Shown: positions 46,867 to 55,427 of the stretch, piece by piece
Numbering within the stretch: the stretch's first letter is position 1
Layout of the letters: every line of letters starts with the position of its first letter
Origin: Leucobacter sp. wl10
GTDB taxonomy: Bacteria > Actinomycetota > Actinomycetes > Actinomycetales > Microbacteriaceae
Direction: 5' to 3'
DNA: 64,000 nt
Assembly (NCBI RefSeq): GCF_003569785.1
Contig: NZ_KZ983988.1
Span: 1 to 64,000, forward strand
Position numbers and translations under genes: made by a program
Notes under the pieces: model-generated
Database searches by the model: none
Told to the model about the DNA's origin: nothing
What the model saw: the letters and a program-made list of their open reading frames with translations, nothing else

Positions 46867-47646
46867 ATGAGCACGAACGGCGTCCCCGAAACCCCTCGCG
46901 CCGAACGCCGCTTCCCCGATCCCGACGGCCTCTCGCTGCCGCTTCTCGAGGACGCCCTCGACCACCCCGACGACCAGCCGCGCGCCGAATCGGCCGCGTC
47001 GACGGAGCCGAAACCCCGCTGGCGCGGCTGGATCCACGCCGGCACCTTCCCCGCCGCGATCGCGGTCGGCATCGTGCTGATCTCGCTCGCGCGGGGGCCG
47101 GTCGCCAAGTGGGCGTCGGCGGTGTTCATGCTCTCGAGCCTGCTGCTCTTCGGCGTCTCCGCCCTCTACCACCGCTTCAACTGGAAGCCGCGCACCAGAC
47201 AGGTCTTCCGGCGCCTCGACCACGCCAACATCTTCCTGCTCATCGCCGGCACCTACACCCCCGTCGCGCTGCTCGCACTGCCTCCGGGGAAGGGCATCCT
47301 GCTGCTCGTGCTCGTGTGGGCGGGCGCGCTGCTCGGGATCGGCTTCCGCGTATTCTGGATCGGGGCGCCGCGCTGGCTCTACGTGCCGCTGTACCTGCTG
47401 CTGGGGTGGGCGGCGGTCATGTACCTCGCCGACATCGCCGCCGCGAATCTCGGGGCCATGGTGCTCGTGATCGCGGGCGGGCTGCTCTACACGCTCGGCT
47501 CGATCGTGTACGGGATCAAGCGCCCGAACCCCGTGCCGGGCGTGTTCGGCTTCCACGAGATCTTCCACGCGCTGACCGTGCTCGCGTTCCTGTGCCACTG
47601 GACCGCGGCGCTGCTCGTGGCGCTGGATCCGGTGTATCTGCGGTAG
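46867..47646 (+). CDS. PAQR / hemolysin III family membrane protein
   Basis: A 259-residue seven-helix membrane protein. A 50-residue hydrophilic N-tail precedes the helices. The conserved metal-site motifs of the superfamily are present: SALYHRF (first His), RLDHANIFLLIAGTYTP (Asp-His) and GFHEIFHALTVLAFLCHW (H-x3-H). Bacterial members have no firm function, although ceramidase-like hydrolase activity is known in animal relatives. The start is set by the leaderless -10. Confidence 0.92.
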   Translation: MSTNGVPETPRAERRFPDPDGLSLPLLEDALDHPDDQPRAESAASTEPKPRWRGWIHAGTFPAAIAVGIVLISLARGPVAKWASAVFMLSSLLLFGVSALYHRFNWKPRTRQVFRRLDHANIFLLIAGTYTPVALLALPPGKGILLLVLVWAGALLGIGFRVFWIGAPRWLYVPLYLLLGWAAVMYLADIAAANLGAMVLVIAGGLLYTLGSIVYGIKRPNPVPGVFGFHEIFHALTVLAFLCHWTAALLVALDPVYLR

Positions 47647-47659
47647 GCGGTGCCGCGGT

Positions 47660-48355
47660 TCAGGATCCGGCGAGCCCGAAGCGGCGCGCCGTCTCGGCCG
47701 TCCACCGCTCGAGCAGCTCGGCGCCGTGCTCGGCGAGGTCGGGGCCGAGCTGCCCGAACACCTCGGCGCTGATCAGGCCGATGAGGCCGGTCCAGGCCTC
47801 GACCGCCGCTGCGGCGAGACCGGGATCCGCCCGCACGCCGAGCTCCTCGGCGCCGGAGGCGAGCTCGGCGGCGAGACCCTCGGAGACGGGGCGGGATCCG
47901 CGAGGCCCATCCGGCGCATCGCCCAGGGCGAGGATCGCGAGGAAGGCCGCCATGACCCGGGTGCCGGGAGCGGTGGTCCGCTCGGCGGGCGCGGCGTAGC
48001 CGGGCACGGGCGATCCGTAGGCGAGCGCCCAGCGCGCGGGGTTCGCGACCGCCCAGTCGCGCGCGCCCCGCGCCAGCGCAGCGAGGCGCTCCGCCGGCGG
48101 GGCCCCGGGGTCGTCGCCGAACAGCGCCGCGTCGGCGAGGTCGCCGTACGCGTCGACGAGCAGCAGGGTCAGCAGTTCGTCTCGGTTGGCCACGTGGCGG
48201 TAGATCGCCGACGATGCGACGCCGAGCCCCCGCGCGATCTCACGGACGGACAGGGCGGCCGCGCCCACCTGCGCGAGCTGCTCGTTGCCGAGGCGCAGGA
48301 TCCCCTCGCGCATCTGCGCTCGCGCCTCGGCGTGGGTGCGACGAGGGCGTTCCAT
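47660..48355 (-). CDS. TetR/AcrR-family transcriptional regulator
   Basis: A 231-residue repressor: N-terminal HTH (LSVREIARGLGVASSAIYRHVANRDELLTLL) at about 35-65, then a C-terminal TetR_C-type ligand domain with WALAYGSPVPGY. It diverges from the epimerase-like gene at 48478, and the 122-nt gap carries two GTGATCA-containing sites, so it probably represses both itself and that gene. Confidence 0.92.
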   Translation of the reverse strand: MERPRRTHAEARAQMREGILRLGNEQLAQVGAAALSVREIARGLGVASSAIYRHVANRDELLTLLLVDAYGDLADAALFGDDPGAPPAERLAALARGARDWAVANPARWALAYGSPVPGYAAPAERTTAPGTRVMAAFLAILALGDAPDGPRGSRPVSEGLAAELASGAEELGVRADPGLAAAAVEAWTGLIGLISAEVFGQLGPDLAEHGAELLERWTAETARRFGLAGS

Positions 48356-48392
48356 GCCGACAGTCTGTCATCGAGGAGTGCTCCGCGCAATT

Positions 48393-48404
48393 CAGTGATC
48401 ACTG
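48393..48404. promoter_or_regulatory. candidate TetR operator 1
   Basis: Perfect 12-bp palindrome CAGTGATCACTG followed by CTCT, upstream of the TetR start codon. Confidence 0.65.
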
Positions 48405-48451
48405 CTCTTGTTTTTGCGAGCCCGTATCGGTATTGTGAGTGGCGAAATAGA

Positions 48452-48464
48452 GAGCACTGATCAC
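48452..48464. promoter_or_regulatory. candidate TetR operator 2
   Basis: GAGCACTGATCAC; its complement shares GTGATCA-TGCTC with operator 1. It lies 14 nt before the epimerase ATG, where binding would block translation initiation or elongation. Confidence 0.6.
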
Positions 48465-48477
48465 AAAAGGAGCACCC

Positions 48478-49407
48478 ATGCGCTACCTCATCACCGGCGC
48501 CGGGCAGATCGGCACCCAGCTCGCCGCGGATCTCACGGCGGCCGGCCACGGCGTCACCGTACTGCGCGGCGGAGCCGGCGCGGTACCGGGAGCCGCGGTG
48601 CGCAGCGGCGACGCGGGAGACTGGGACGCGCTCCGCTCGGCGGCCGCGGGCGCCGCGGCGATCTTCCACTGCATCCACGCCGCATACTCGGCCGGCGCCT
48701 GGAGCCGCGAGCTGCCGCAGCGCGAGACCGCGGTGATGGACGTCGCGGCCGGGCTCGGCATCCCCGTCGTGTTCCCCGAGTCGGTCTATGCCTTCGGCCG
48801 CGGAGCGCGCGATCTCGACGAGGAGACCCCGATCGCGCCCGTCTCGCCGCTGGGCCGCGTGCGCGCGCGGCTGCTGGCGGCCCGCGCCGCCCACGCGGCC
48901 CGCACCGCGTCGATCGTCGCCTCCGACCTGGTGGGGCCGACGGCGCGCCCCAAGGCCTCGGTGATCCTGGCGACCGTGCTGAGACCCGCCGCGGCCGGCC
49001 GCCGGGCCCTGGTGATGGGCGATCCCGACGCCCCGCACGCCGTCACCTACCTGCCCGACCTCGCCCGGGCGATGGCGGCCGCGGTTCCGCTCGCCGAGCC
49101 CGGCGGAGCGGTTCTCGTCGCCCCCACCGCCCCCGCGAGATCGCAGCGCCGCATGGCGGTCGACGCCGCTGCCGCCGTCGGCCGCGCCCCCGCCGGGGTG
49201 GGCCGGATCCCGAGCGCCGCGCTCGCGCTGGGCGCGTCGGTCTCTCCCGCCACGCGCGAGCTCTTCCGCCAGCGCTACCTCTGGAACGCGCCGAGCGAGC
49301 TGCGTCCCGGCCGCCTCACCGTCGAGTCCGGCCTCGAGCCGACCCCCTGGGAGAACGTGCTGCGGGAGTGGGCGGGCGCCGGCAGCGCGAAGCACTCGGC
49401 CGCCTGA
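48478..49407 (+). CDS. NAD-dependent epimerase/dehydratase-like SDR
   Basis: A 309-residue extended-SDR protein: MRYLITGAGQIGTQLAADL (Rossmann GxxGxxG), AAIFHCIHAAYSAG in place of the NAD-pocket strand, and FPESVYAFG with the tyrosine of a YxxxK region whose lysine is not conserved. It may therefore be a binding protein or act by another residue. AAAGGAG precedes the ATG. It is probably controlled by the divergent TetR repressor. Confidence 0.85.
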   Translation: MRYLITGAGQIGTQLAADLTAAGHGVTVLRGGAGAVPGAAVRSGDAGDWDALRSAAAGAAAIFHCIHAAYSAGAWSRELPQRETAVMDVAAGLGIPVVFPESVYAFGRGARDLDEETPIAPVSPLGRVRARLLAARAAHAARTASIVASDLVGPTARPKASVILATVLRPAAAGRRALVMGDPDAPHAVTYLPDLARAMAAAVPLAEPGGAVLVAPTAPARSQRRMAVDAAAAVGRAPAGVGRIPSAALALGASVSPATRELFRQRYLWNAPSELRPGRLTVESGLEPTPWENVLREWAGAGSAKHSAA

Positions 49408-49414
49408 CCCGAAC

Positions 49415-49479
49415 CGCCGCGCCCGGCGCGCCCCCGCCCCGCGCGCCCCCGCGCCGCGCGCCCCCGCGCCGCGCCGCAG
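49415..49479. repeat. GC-only imperfect tandem repeat
   Basis: About 65 nt of almost pure G+C made of imperfect units around CGCGCGCCCCCGCGC, between the epimerase-like gene and recQ (tail to tail). Likely slippage-derived. Confidence 0.6.
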
Positions 49480-49483
49480 AGCC

Positions 49484-51553
49484 TCAACCCCGCGCGAGCA
49501 CCTCGAGCACGGCCGCGCCGTAGCGTTCGAGCTTGACGGCGCCGATGCCCGAGATCGCGAGCATCTCCTCGTCGTCCGCCGGCCGGTGCGCGGCGAGTGC
49601 GGCGAGCGTCGCGTCGCCGAACACCACGTACCCCGGCACGCCCTGCCTGCGGGCTTCCTCGGCGCGCCAGGCGCGCAGCCGCTCGAAGACCTCCGCCTGC
49701 TCGGGCGACAGGTCGGCGGCTGCGGCCGAGCGCTTCGCGGCTCCGGATCCCGAACCGCCCGAGCGACCCCCGCCGCGGCCCGCGCGCGACACGATCTCCT
49801 CGCGCATCATCACCGGCTCCTCGCCGCGCAGCACGGGCTTCGCGGCCTCCGTGGGCGCGAGCACCCCCCACTCGCCGCGCGCCTCGAGCAGGCCGACCGC
49901 CAGCAGGTGCCGCACCAGCCCCCGCCACTGCGCCACCGACCACTCCTTGCCGATGCCCCAGGTCGAGAGCCCGTCGAGCCGCATCTGCGTGACGCGCTCC
50001 GAGCCGACGCCGCGCAGCACGTCGATGTGCTGGCCCGCGGCGTAGGTGCGGCGGCGCTCCTTCTGCGTGCGGATCACGGTCGAGAGCAGCATCTGGGCCG
50101 GGACCGTGGCGTCCCAGAGTTTCGGCGGGTCGAGGCAGACGTCGCAGTTGCCGCACGACGCGGGCGCCTGCTGACCGAAATAGCGCAGCAGGAAGGCCCG
50201 ACGGCACTCCACGCCCTCGCACAGCGCGAGCATCTGATTGAGATGACGGGTCTGATTGGCCCTCGTCGCGGCGTCGCCGTCGCCCGTCTCGATCATCTGC
50301 CGCTGCTGCACCACGTCCTGCAGGCCGTAGGCCAGCCAGGCCTCGGAGGGCAGGCCGTCGCGGCCGGCGCGGCCGGTCTCCTGGTAGTAGCCCTCGACCG
50401 ACTTGGGCAGGTCGATGTGGGCGACGAAGCGCACGTCGGGCTTGTCGATCCCCATGCCGAACGCGATCGTGGCGACCACCACCACGCCGTCCTCGCTCAG
50501 GAATCGGGTCTGCGCCTCGAGCCGCTCCGAGGCGGGCATCCCGGCGTGGTAGGCGACCGCGTCGATCCCGGCCTCGCGCAGTGCGGCCGCGGTCTGCTCC
50601 ACGCGCTTGCGGCTCAGCGCGTAGACGATGCCCGCCTCGCCCGCGTGCTCCCCGCGGATGAAGGAGACGAGCTGCGAGCGCACGTTCTGCTTCGAGACGA
50701 TGCGGTAGCGGATGTTCGGCCGGTCGAAGCTCGACACGAAGTGCCGGGCGCCGTCCAGGTGCAGCCGCTCGGTGATCTCGCGGTGCGTCTCGGGGGTCGC
50801 CGTGGCGGTGAGCGCGACGCGGGGCACGTCGGGCCACCGCTCGGCCAGGGCGCCCAGGCGCAGGTAGTCGGGGCGGAAGTCGTGCCCCCACTGCGACACG
50901 CAGTGCGCCTCGTCGATCGCGAAGAGCGCGATGCGGCCCCGGCTCAGCAGCTCGACGGTGCCGGGAGCCGCGAGCCGCTCGGGCGCGAGGTACAGCACGT
51001 CGAGCAGGCCGTCGCGGTACGCCTGCTCGATCGCGCGCCGATCCTCCACCGGCATCGCGGAGTTGAGCGCCGCGGCCCGCACCCCCGCCAGCCGCAGCGC
51101 CGCGACCTGGTCGTGCATGAGCGCGACGAGGGGCGACAGCACCACCCCCGTGCCCTCGCGAACGAGCGACGGGATCTGGTAGCAGATCGACTTGCCGCCG
51201 CCCGTCGGCATGAGCACGACCGCGTCGCCGCCGTCGATCACCCGGCGGACGATAGCCTCCTGCTCGCCGCGGAAGGAGTCGTAGCCGAAGACCTCCGAGA
51301 GCACCGCGAGCGGCTCCTCGCCCGCGTGGGAGCGGGCGGCCGGCGGCGCAGGCGCGGGATCCGCGGATCCGCCGCTCCCGGCCCCCGGGCCGGCGCCCGG
51401 GCGCACGATCCCCGCCCCGAAGGCACCGCGATCCCCCCAGCCCTCGGGCGCGGGAGCGCCCCACGCCTCGCCCGGCCACCGCTCATCGCCGTAGGCCCCG
51501 TCGAGGTCGGGCCCGCCGGGGCCTGGGTCGTCGCCCCGGTCGCGGCCGCTCAA
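49484..51553 (-). CDS. recQ: ATP-dependent DNA helicase RecQ
   Basis: 3'-5' DNA helicase of recombination and repair, 689 residues. The first 70 residues are a Gly/Pro-rich low-complexity tail. Then: [17 protein letters not shown] (Q-motif region), Walker [29 protein letters not shown] (DEAH), [23 protein letters not shown], a four-cysteine zinc site ([11 protein letters not shown]...CGNCDVC), winged helix, and a C-terminal HRDC domain ([20 protein letters not shown]). The TTG at 51553, 4 nt after the upstream stop, is the assumed start and is uncertain. Confidence 0.93.
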   Translation of the reverse strand: MSGRDRGDDPGPGGPDLDGAYGDERWPGEAWGAPAPEGWGDRGAFGAGIVRPGAGPGAGSGGSADPAPAPPAARSHAGEEPLAVLSEVFGYDSFRGEQEAIVRRVIDGGDAVVLMPTGGGKSICYQIPSLVREGTGVVLSPLVALMHDQVAALRLAGVRAAALNSAMPVEDRRAIEQAYRDGLLDVLYLAPERLAAPGTVELLSRGRIALFAIDEAHCVSQWGHDFRPDYLRLGALAERWPDVPRVALTATATPETHREITERLHLDGARHFVSSFDRPNIRYRIVSKQNVRSQLVSFIRGEHAGEAGIVYALSRKRVEQTAAALREAGIDAVAYHAGMPASERLEAQTRFLSEDGVVVVATIAFGMGIDKPDVRFVAHIDLPKSVEGYYQETGRAGRDGLPSEAWLAYGLQDVVQQRQMIETGDGDAATRANQTRHLNQMLALCEGVECRRAFLLRYFGQQAPASCGNCDVCLDPPKLWDATVPAQMLLSTVIRTQKERRRTYAAGQHIDVLRGVGSERVTQMRLDGLSTWGIGKEWSVAQWRGLVRHLLAVGLLEARGEWGVLAPTEAAKPVLRGEEPVMMREEIVSRAGRGGGRSGGSGSGAAKRSAAAADLSPEQAEVFERLRAWRAEEARRQGVPGYVVFGDATLAALAAHRPADDEEMLAISGIGAVKLERYGAAVLEVLARG

Positions 51554-51557
51554 GGGC

Positions 51558-51848
51558 TCAGTCCCGCGCGTCGGGGCGGGCGGGCGAATCGGGGCTGGGC
51601 GAGGAATCGGGCTCCTCGCCCGGCTCGTCCGTCGCGCTTCGCCCGCCCGCGAGCTCGTCCGCGATCCGCGCGCGCGCCTCGGCGCGGTAGGCGCTGCGGC
51701 GCAGGCGGCGCACCAGCAGGAAGCCGAGCACGATGATGCCCGCCGCGAGGATCGCCGTGAAGACAAATCCCGCGACCCCCGGCGTCACGGTGTTGGGGTC
51801 GAACTTCGTCTTCTCCGCGACTCGCACCGCGATGTTCAGCACGTTCAC
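51558..51848 (-). CDS. small single-helix membrane protein, 96 aa
   Basis: Residues 20-43 form one transmembrane helix ([21 protein letters not shown]), followed by a basic patch and a Ser/Pro/Asp-rich C-tail. The GTG at 51848 overlaps the mca stop (GTGA), so it is made with Mca. An equivalent tiny membrane protein downstream of mca is familiar in actinobacteria, but no function is known to me. Confidence 0.72.
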   Translation of the reverse strand: MNVLNIAVRVAEKTKFDPNTVTPGVAGFVFTAILAAGIIVLGFLLVRRLRRSAYRAEARARIADELAGGRSATDEPGEEPDSSPSPDSPARPDARD

Positions 51849-52714
51849 GCGCGCTCCTCCTCGATTCCCTGAAACAGATCGGCCTCGAACTCGCTCGTCG
51901 CCACCCGCGACGCCGCGAGCCGGTAGTCCTCGAACGGCCACGCCTCGCGCTGCAGCTCGTTCGGCCAGAAGAAGAACGGGCTGTCGGGCGGCACCTGGCT
52001 CGCGTGCGCGCGCAGCGCCTCGTCGCGGCGCTCGAAGAAGCGGCCGACCTCGATCTTCGCGGTGCCCCGGTACTCACGACGGCTCATCCACTCGCGCAGC
52101 TCGGCGAGCTGGCCGACGAGGGGCGAATCCGGCTCGTGGTCGAGCAGCCACTGGTAGACGGTGGTGAGCCGCTCCGCGTTGAAGATCTCCTCGTAGTAGA
52201 GCTTCTTGACGGACCAGGGCTCCCCCGCATCGGGGTAGGCCCCGGGATCGCCCGAGCGCTCCCAGGCAACGCGGCTGACCTCGTGGCAGCGGATGTGGTC
52301 GGGGTGCGGGTAGCCGCCCTGTTCGTTGTAAGTGACCATGACGTGGGGGCGGAACTCGCGCACCACGCGCACGAGCGCTTCGGCGGCGACCTCGACGGGG
52401 ATATCGGCGAAGGATCCCCGGGGCACCGGGTCGCCCTCGTCGGGCAGGCCCGAGTCCTGGTAGCCGAGCCAGCGGTGCTCGAAGCCGATGACGTCGCGCG
52501 CCCGGGTCATCTCCTCGCGGCGCAGACCGGCGAGATCCCGGCGACTCTTCGGATCGCGCGCCACGAGCTCGTTGAGCACGTCGCCCCGCTCGCCGCCCGT
52601 GCAGCTCACGATCAGCACCTCGACGCCCTGGTCGAGATAGTGCGCGTAGGTCGCGGCGCCCTTGCTGGACTCATCGTCGGGGTGCGCGTGCACCGCGATC
52701 AACCTGAGCGTCAT
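51845..52714 (-). CDS. mca: mycothiol S-conjugate amidase
   Basis: Zinc amidase that cleaves mycothiol adducts of toxins, releasing a mercapturic acid for export. The 289-residue protein has the LmbE-like metal motif HAHPDDESSKG (9-19), VSCTGGERGD and the later GGYPHPDHIRCHEVSR histidine motif. The alternative paralogue MshB deacetylates GlcNAc-inositol; the gene order mca/DUF4307/greA supports Mca. The ATG at 52714 immediately precedes the domain. Confidence 0.93.
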   Translation of the reverse strand: MTLRLIAVHAHPDDESSKGAATYAHYLDQGVEVLIVSCTGGERGDVLNELVARDPKSRRDLAGLRREEMTRARDVIGFEHRWLGYQDSGLPDEGDPVPRGSFADIPVEVAAEALVRVVREFRPHVMVTYNEQGGYPHPDHIRCHEVSRVAWERSGDPGAYPDAGEPWSVKKLYYEEIFNAERLTTVYQWLLDHEPDSPLVGQLAELREWMSRREYRGTAKIEVGRFFERRDEALRAHASQVPPDSPFFFWPNELQREAWPFEDYRLAASRVATSEFEADLFQGIEEERA

Positions 52715-52799
52715 GCGCGTCCTCTCACGTACCTCTCGGGAGCCTCCCGGTACTCTGGCAACAGTCATCCAGTTTACCCAGCGCGGATCGGAGGTTCCC

Positions 52800-53240
52800 G
52801 TGTCCCAGACGGCCGCGGTCGATTCCGGACCCGGATCGGCGCCCGCGCCCGGTCAGTCGCTCGAGGAGCGCTACGGTGCGGGCCGCAGGCGGCGCCTCGA
52901 TCGGCGCTTCGCCTGGGCGGTCGCGGCGCTGCTGGTGGCGGCCGGCGTGTGCTTCCTGCTGTTCAGCGGCTGGCAGACGGCGAACCGCGTCTCCTGGCAG
53001 GACATCGGCTTCACCAAGCAGAGCGACCTGACGCTCGACGTGAAATTCGAGGTGAGCGCTCCGGCGAGCACCCCCGTCGCCTGCGCCGTCGAGGCGCTCA
53101 ACAGCGTGAAGTCCACGGTCGGCTGGAAGGTCGTGGAACTGCCCGTGAGCGAGAAGCGCTCCTACACCATCACCACGGGTCTCGTCACGACGAACCCCGC
53201 CACCGCGGCGTCGGTTCGGGAGTGCTGGGTGCTGGAGTAG
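52800..53240 (+). CDS. DUF4307 family membrane protein
   Basis: A 146-residue protein: charged N-terminus (LEERYGAGRRRRLDRRF), one transmembrane helix near 43-62, and an extracellular beta-rich domain with two conserved cysteines (ACAVEALN and ECWVLE). The GTG at 52800 has GGAGG 6 nt upstream. It lies between mca and greA as in mycobacteria, where function is unknown. Confidence 0.88.
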   Translation: MSQTAAVDSGPGSAPAPGQSLEERYGAGRRRRLDRRFAWAVAALLVAAGVCFLLFSGWQTANRVSWQDIGFTKQSDLTLDVKFEVSAPASTPVACAVEALNSVKSTVGWKVVELPVSEKRSYTITTGLVTTNPATAASVRECWVLE

Positions 53241-53390
53241 GCTCGGATCCCCGTCGCCGGCGGACGCGGCGCAGCGCCGCCCGACAGGCCGAACTCCAGT
53301 GGTATCCTGGAAGCCGCGCCCTGATTCGATCGGGGCGCTGTGTTTATCCCGCGCCGCGATGCAGACACGCGATCCCGCCCACGTCGAGCA

Positions 53391-53422
53391 CCGCGCACAC
53401 GAAGTCACTCCGCGCACACGAA
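53391..53422. repeat. 13-nt direct repeat in the greA leader
   Basis: CCGCGCACACGAA at 53391-53403 and 53410-53422, just upstream of the greA ribosome site. Upstream, GCGCCC...GGGGCGC (about 53317-53339) could form a hairpin. Confidence 0.6.
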
Positions 53423-53435
53423 ACGAGGATCGATC

Positions 53436-53921
53436 ATGGCCGAGCCCACGCAGACCTGGTTGACGCAGGAAGCCCACGACCGTCTCAAGGCCGAACTGGA
53501 CCATCTCACGGGCGCGGGCCGCAAGGAGATCGCGGCACGCATCGAGGCGGCCCGCGAGGAGGGCGACCTCAAGGAGAACGGCGGCTATCACGCGGCGAAG
53601 GACGAGCAGGGCAAGATGGAGGCGCGCATTCGCGACCTCGACGAGCTGCTGAAGCACGCTTTCGTGGGCGACGCCCCGCAAGCCAGCGGCATCGTCGAGA
53701 TCGGCACCGTCGTCACCGCCGAGATCTTCGGCGATGAGGAGCGCTTCCTGCTGGGCAATCGGGAACTCGCCGACGGCAGCGATCTCGACGTCTACAGCGC
53801 CGAAAGCCCGCTGGGCGTGGCGATTCTGGGCTTGGGCGTGGGCGACGAGACGAACTACGCGGCGCCCAACGGCAACCGGATCTCGGTGAAGATCCTCGCG
53901 GTCGACACCTACGCCGGCTGA
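53436..53921 (+). CDS. greA: transcription elongation factor GreA
   Basis: Binds RNA polymerase and induces transcript cleavage to rescue stalled complexes. The 161-residue protein has an N-terminal coiled coil (about 8-80) with AREEGDLKENGGYHAAKDEQGKM, whose acidic tip (D-x-K-E-N) is intact, and a C-terminal FKBP-like domain. A 100-nt leader with a hairpin and a direct repeat precedes it. Confidence 0.97.
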   Translation: MAEPTQTWLTQEAHDRLKAELDHLTGAGRKEIAARIEAAREEGDLKENGGYHAAKDEQGKMEARIRDLDELLKHAFVGDAPQASGIVEIGTVVTAEIFGDEERFLLGNRELADGSDLDVYSAESPLGVAILGLGVGDETNYAAPNGNRISVKILAVDTYAG

Positions 53922-54002
53922 CCGGGCGGTCCCGTACGCCGCTCGTGCGTTCCCGGGATTCCTCGACGGACGGAGCCCCGAAAACGCGCGAACGCTCGAC
54001 GG

Positions 54003-55415
54003 CTACTCGTACATGCCGATGTTGATGGGACCCGTGAGGTCGGGCGCGGGCGCGCGCAAGCCGCGGGTCTTCACGATCAGGAACACGAGGCCGGCCGCGA
54101 GCCAGACGCCGCCGATGACCTTGGAGAGACCGTCGAGGTTGAGCCACAGCCACGCGTTGATGGACACGCCCACGGCCGGGACGAGCACGAACGAGAGCCA
54201 CGCCCCGGCCGTGCGCCGCTTCAGGAAGCGGAAGAACATGAAGATCACCGACAGGTTCACGAAGGTGAATGCGAGGAACGCGCCGAAGTTCGCCATCGCC
54301 GTCGCCTGGTCGATGTCGACGAAGGTCGCGGTGAGCGCGACCAGGGCCACCAGCAGCACGTTGGCCACGGGCACGCCCGTGCGCGGGTTCACCCGACCGA
54401 ACAGCCTTCGGGGCAGCGCGCCGTCGCGCCCCATCGCGTAGAGCAGCCGGGCGGCGCTCATCTGCTGCGTGATGCCGCAGGCGAGCACGGCCATCATGTA
54501 ACCGCCCACGAACACGGCCTGGAACGCGGCGCCGCCGATGTACTTCGCGATCTCGGGCGACGCCCCCACGACGTCCTCGAGCAGCGACACGTCGGGGAAG
54601 AGCGACTGCATCACGTACGAGACCGTGAGGAAGAACGCACCGGCCACGAGCACGATGATGAAGATGGCGCGCGGAATGTCCCGGGTGGGCCGTTCGGCCT
54701 CCTCGGCGAGCGTCGAAACCGCGTCGAAGCCGAGGAAGGAGAGCGCGAGCAGCGCCGCCCCGGCGGTGATGGAGACCATCTGGATGTCGCCCGAGTAGAA
54801 CGGCCGGAAGCCGAACTCGGCCCCGTTCGCGCCGTTCGCGATGTTCGCGATCGTGAGCACCACGAAGACGACGGCCACGATCAGCTGGATCACGACGAAC
54901 GCCATGTTCAGGTTCGCGGAGAGCTTCACGCCCACGAGGTTGAGACCGGTGCAGATGATCACGGTCAGCGCGACCCACACCCAGAACGGCACGCCGGGGA
55001 AGATCGCCCCCATGTAGATGCCCGAGAGGATCGCGTTGACCATCGGCAGCAGGATGTAGTCGAGCGCCGTGGCCCAGCCCACGAGGAAGCCGAGGTGCGC
55101 GTTGATCGCCTCCTTGGCGTAGGTGTAGGCGGATCCCGCGATCGGGAAGAACCGCACCATGCGCGAGTAGCTGAACGCCGTGAACAGCACCGCGATCATC
55201 ACCACGAGGTAGGCGAGCGGCACGTGCCCGTCGGTCTCCTCGGAGACGATGCCGAAGAGGTCGAACACGGCCACGGGCGCCATGTAGGCGAGGCCGATGA
55301 AGACCAGGTGGCGCAGCTTCAGCGTTGGCTTGAGCCCGCCGGCCTCGCCGGTGACGAGGTGCGCGATCTGGTCGTCGCCCGCGGCGACTCCGGTGTGGGA
55401 CGGCAACGTTGACAT
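54003..55415 (-). CDS. APC-superfamily permease
   Basis: A 470-residue amino acid/amine permease with 12 expected helices: LVFIGLAYMAPVAVFDLFGIV (helix 1), AGSAYTYAKEAINAHLGFLVG and LSFLGFDAVSTLAEEAERP (helix 6 region), then TRDIPRAIF. It follows the amidohydrolase gene by 12 nt, so the two form an operon under the promoter near 57200. It is a different protein from the permease at 24617. Confidence 0.9.
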   Translation of the reverse strand: MSTLPSHTGVAAGDDQIAHLVTGEAGGLKPTLKLRHLVFIGLAYMAPVAVFDLFGIVSEETDGHVPLAYLVVMIAVLFTAFSYSRMVRFFPIAGSAYTYAKEAINAHLGFLVGWATALDYILLPMVNAILSGIYMGAIFPGVPFWVWVALTVIICTGLNLVGVKLSANLNMAFVVIQLIVAVVFVVLTIANIANGANGAEFGFRPFYSGDIQMVSITAGAALLALSFLGFDAVSTLAEEAERPTRDIPRAIFIIVLVAGAFFLTVSYVMQSLFPDVSLLEDVVGASPEIAKYIGGAAFQAVFVGGYMMAVLACGITQQMSAARLLYAMGRDGALPRRLFGRVNPRTGVPVANVLLVALVALTATFVDIDQATAMANFGAFLAFTFVNLSVIFMFFRFLKRRTAGAWLSFVLVPAVGVSINAWLWLNLDGLSKVIGGVWLAAGLVFLIVKTRGLRAPAPDLTGPINIGMYE

Positions 55416-55427
55416 CTGGGAGGATCC

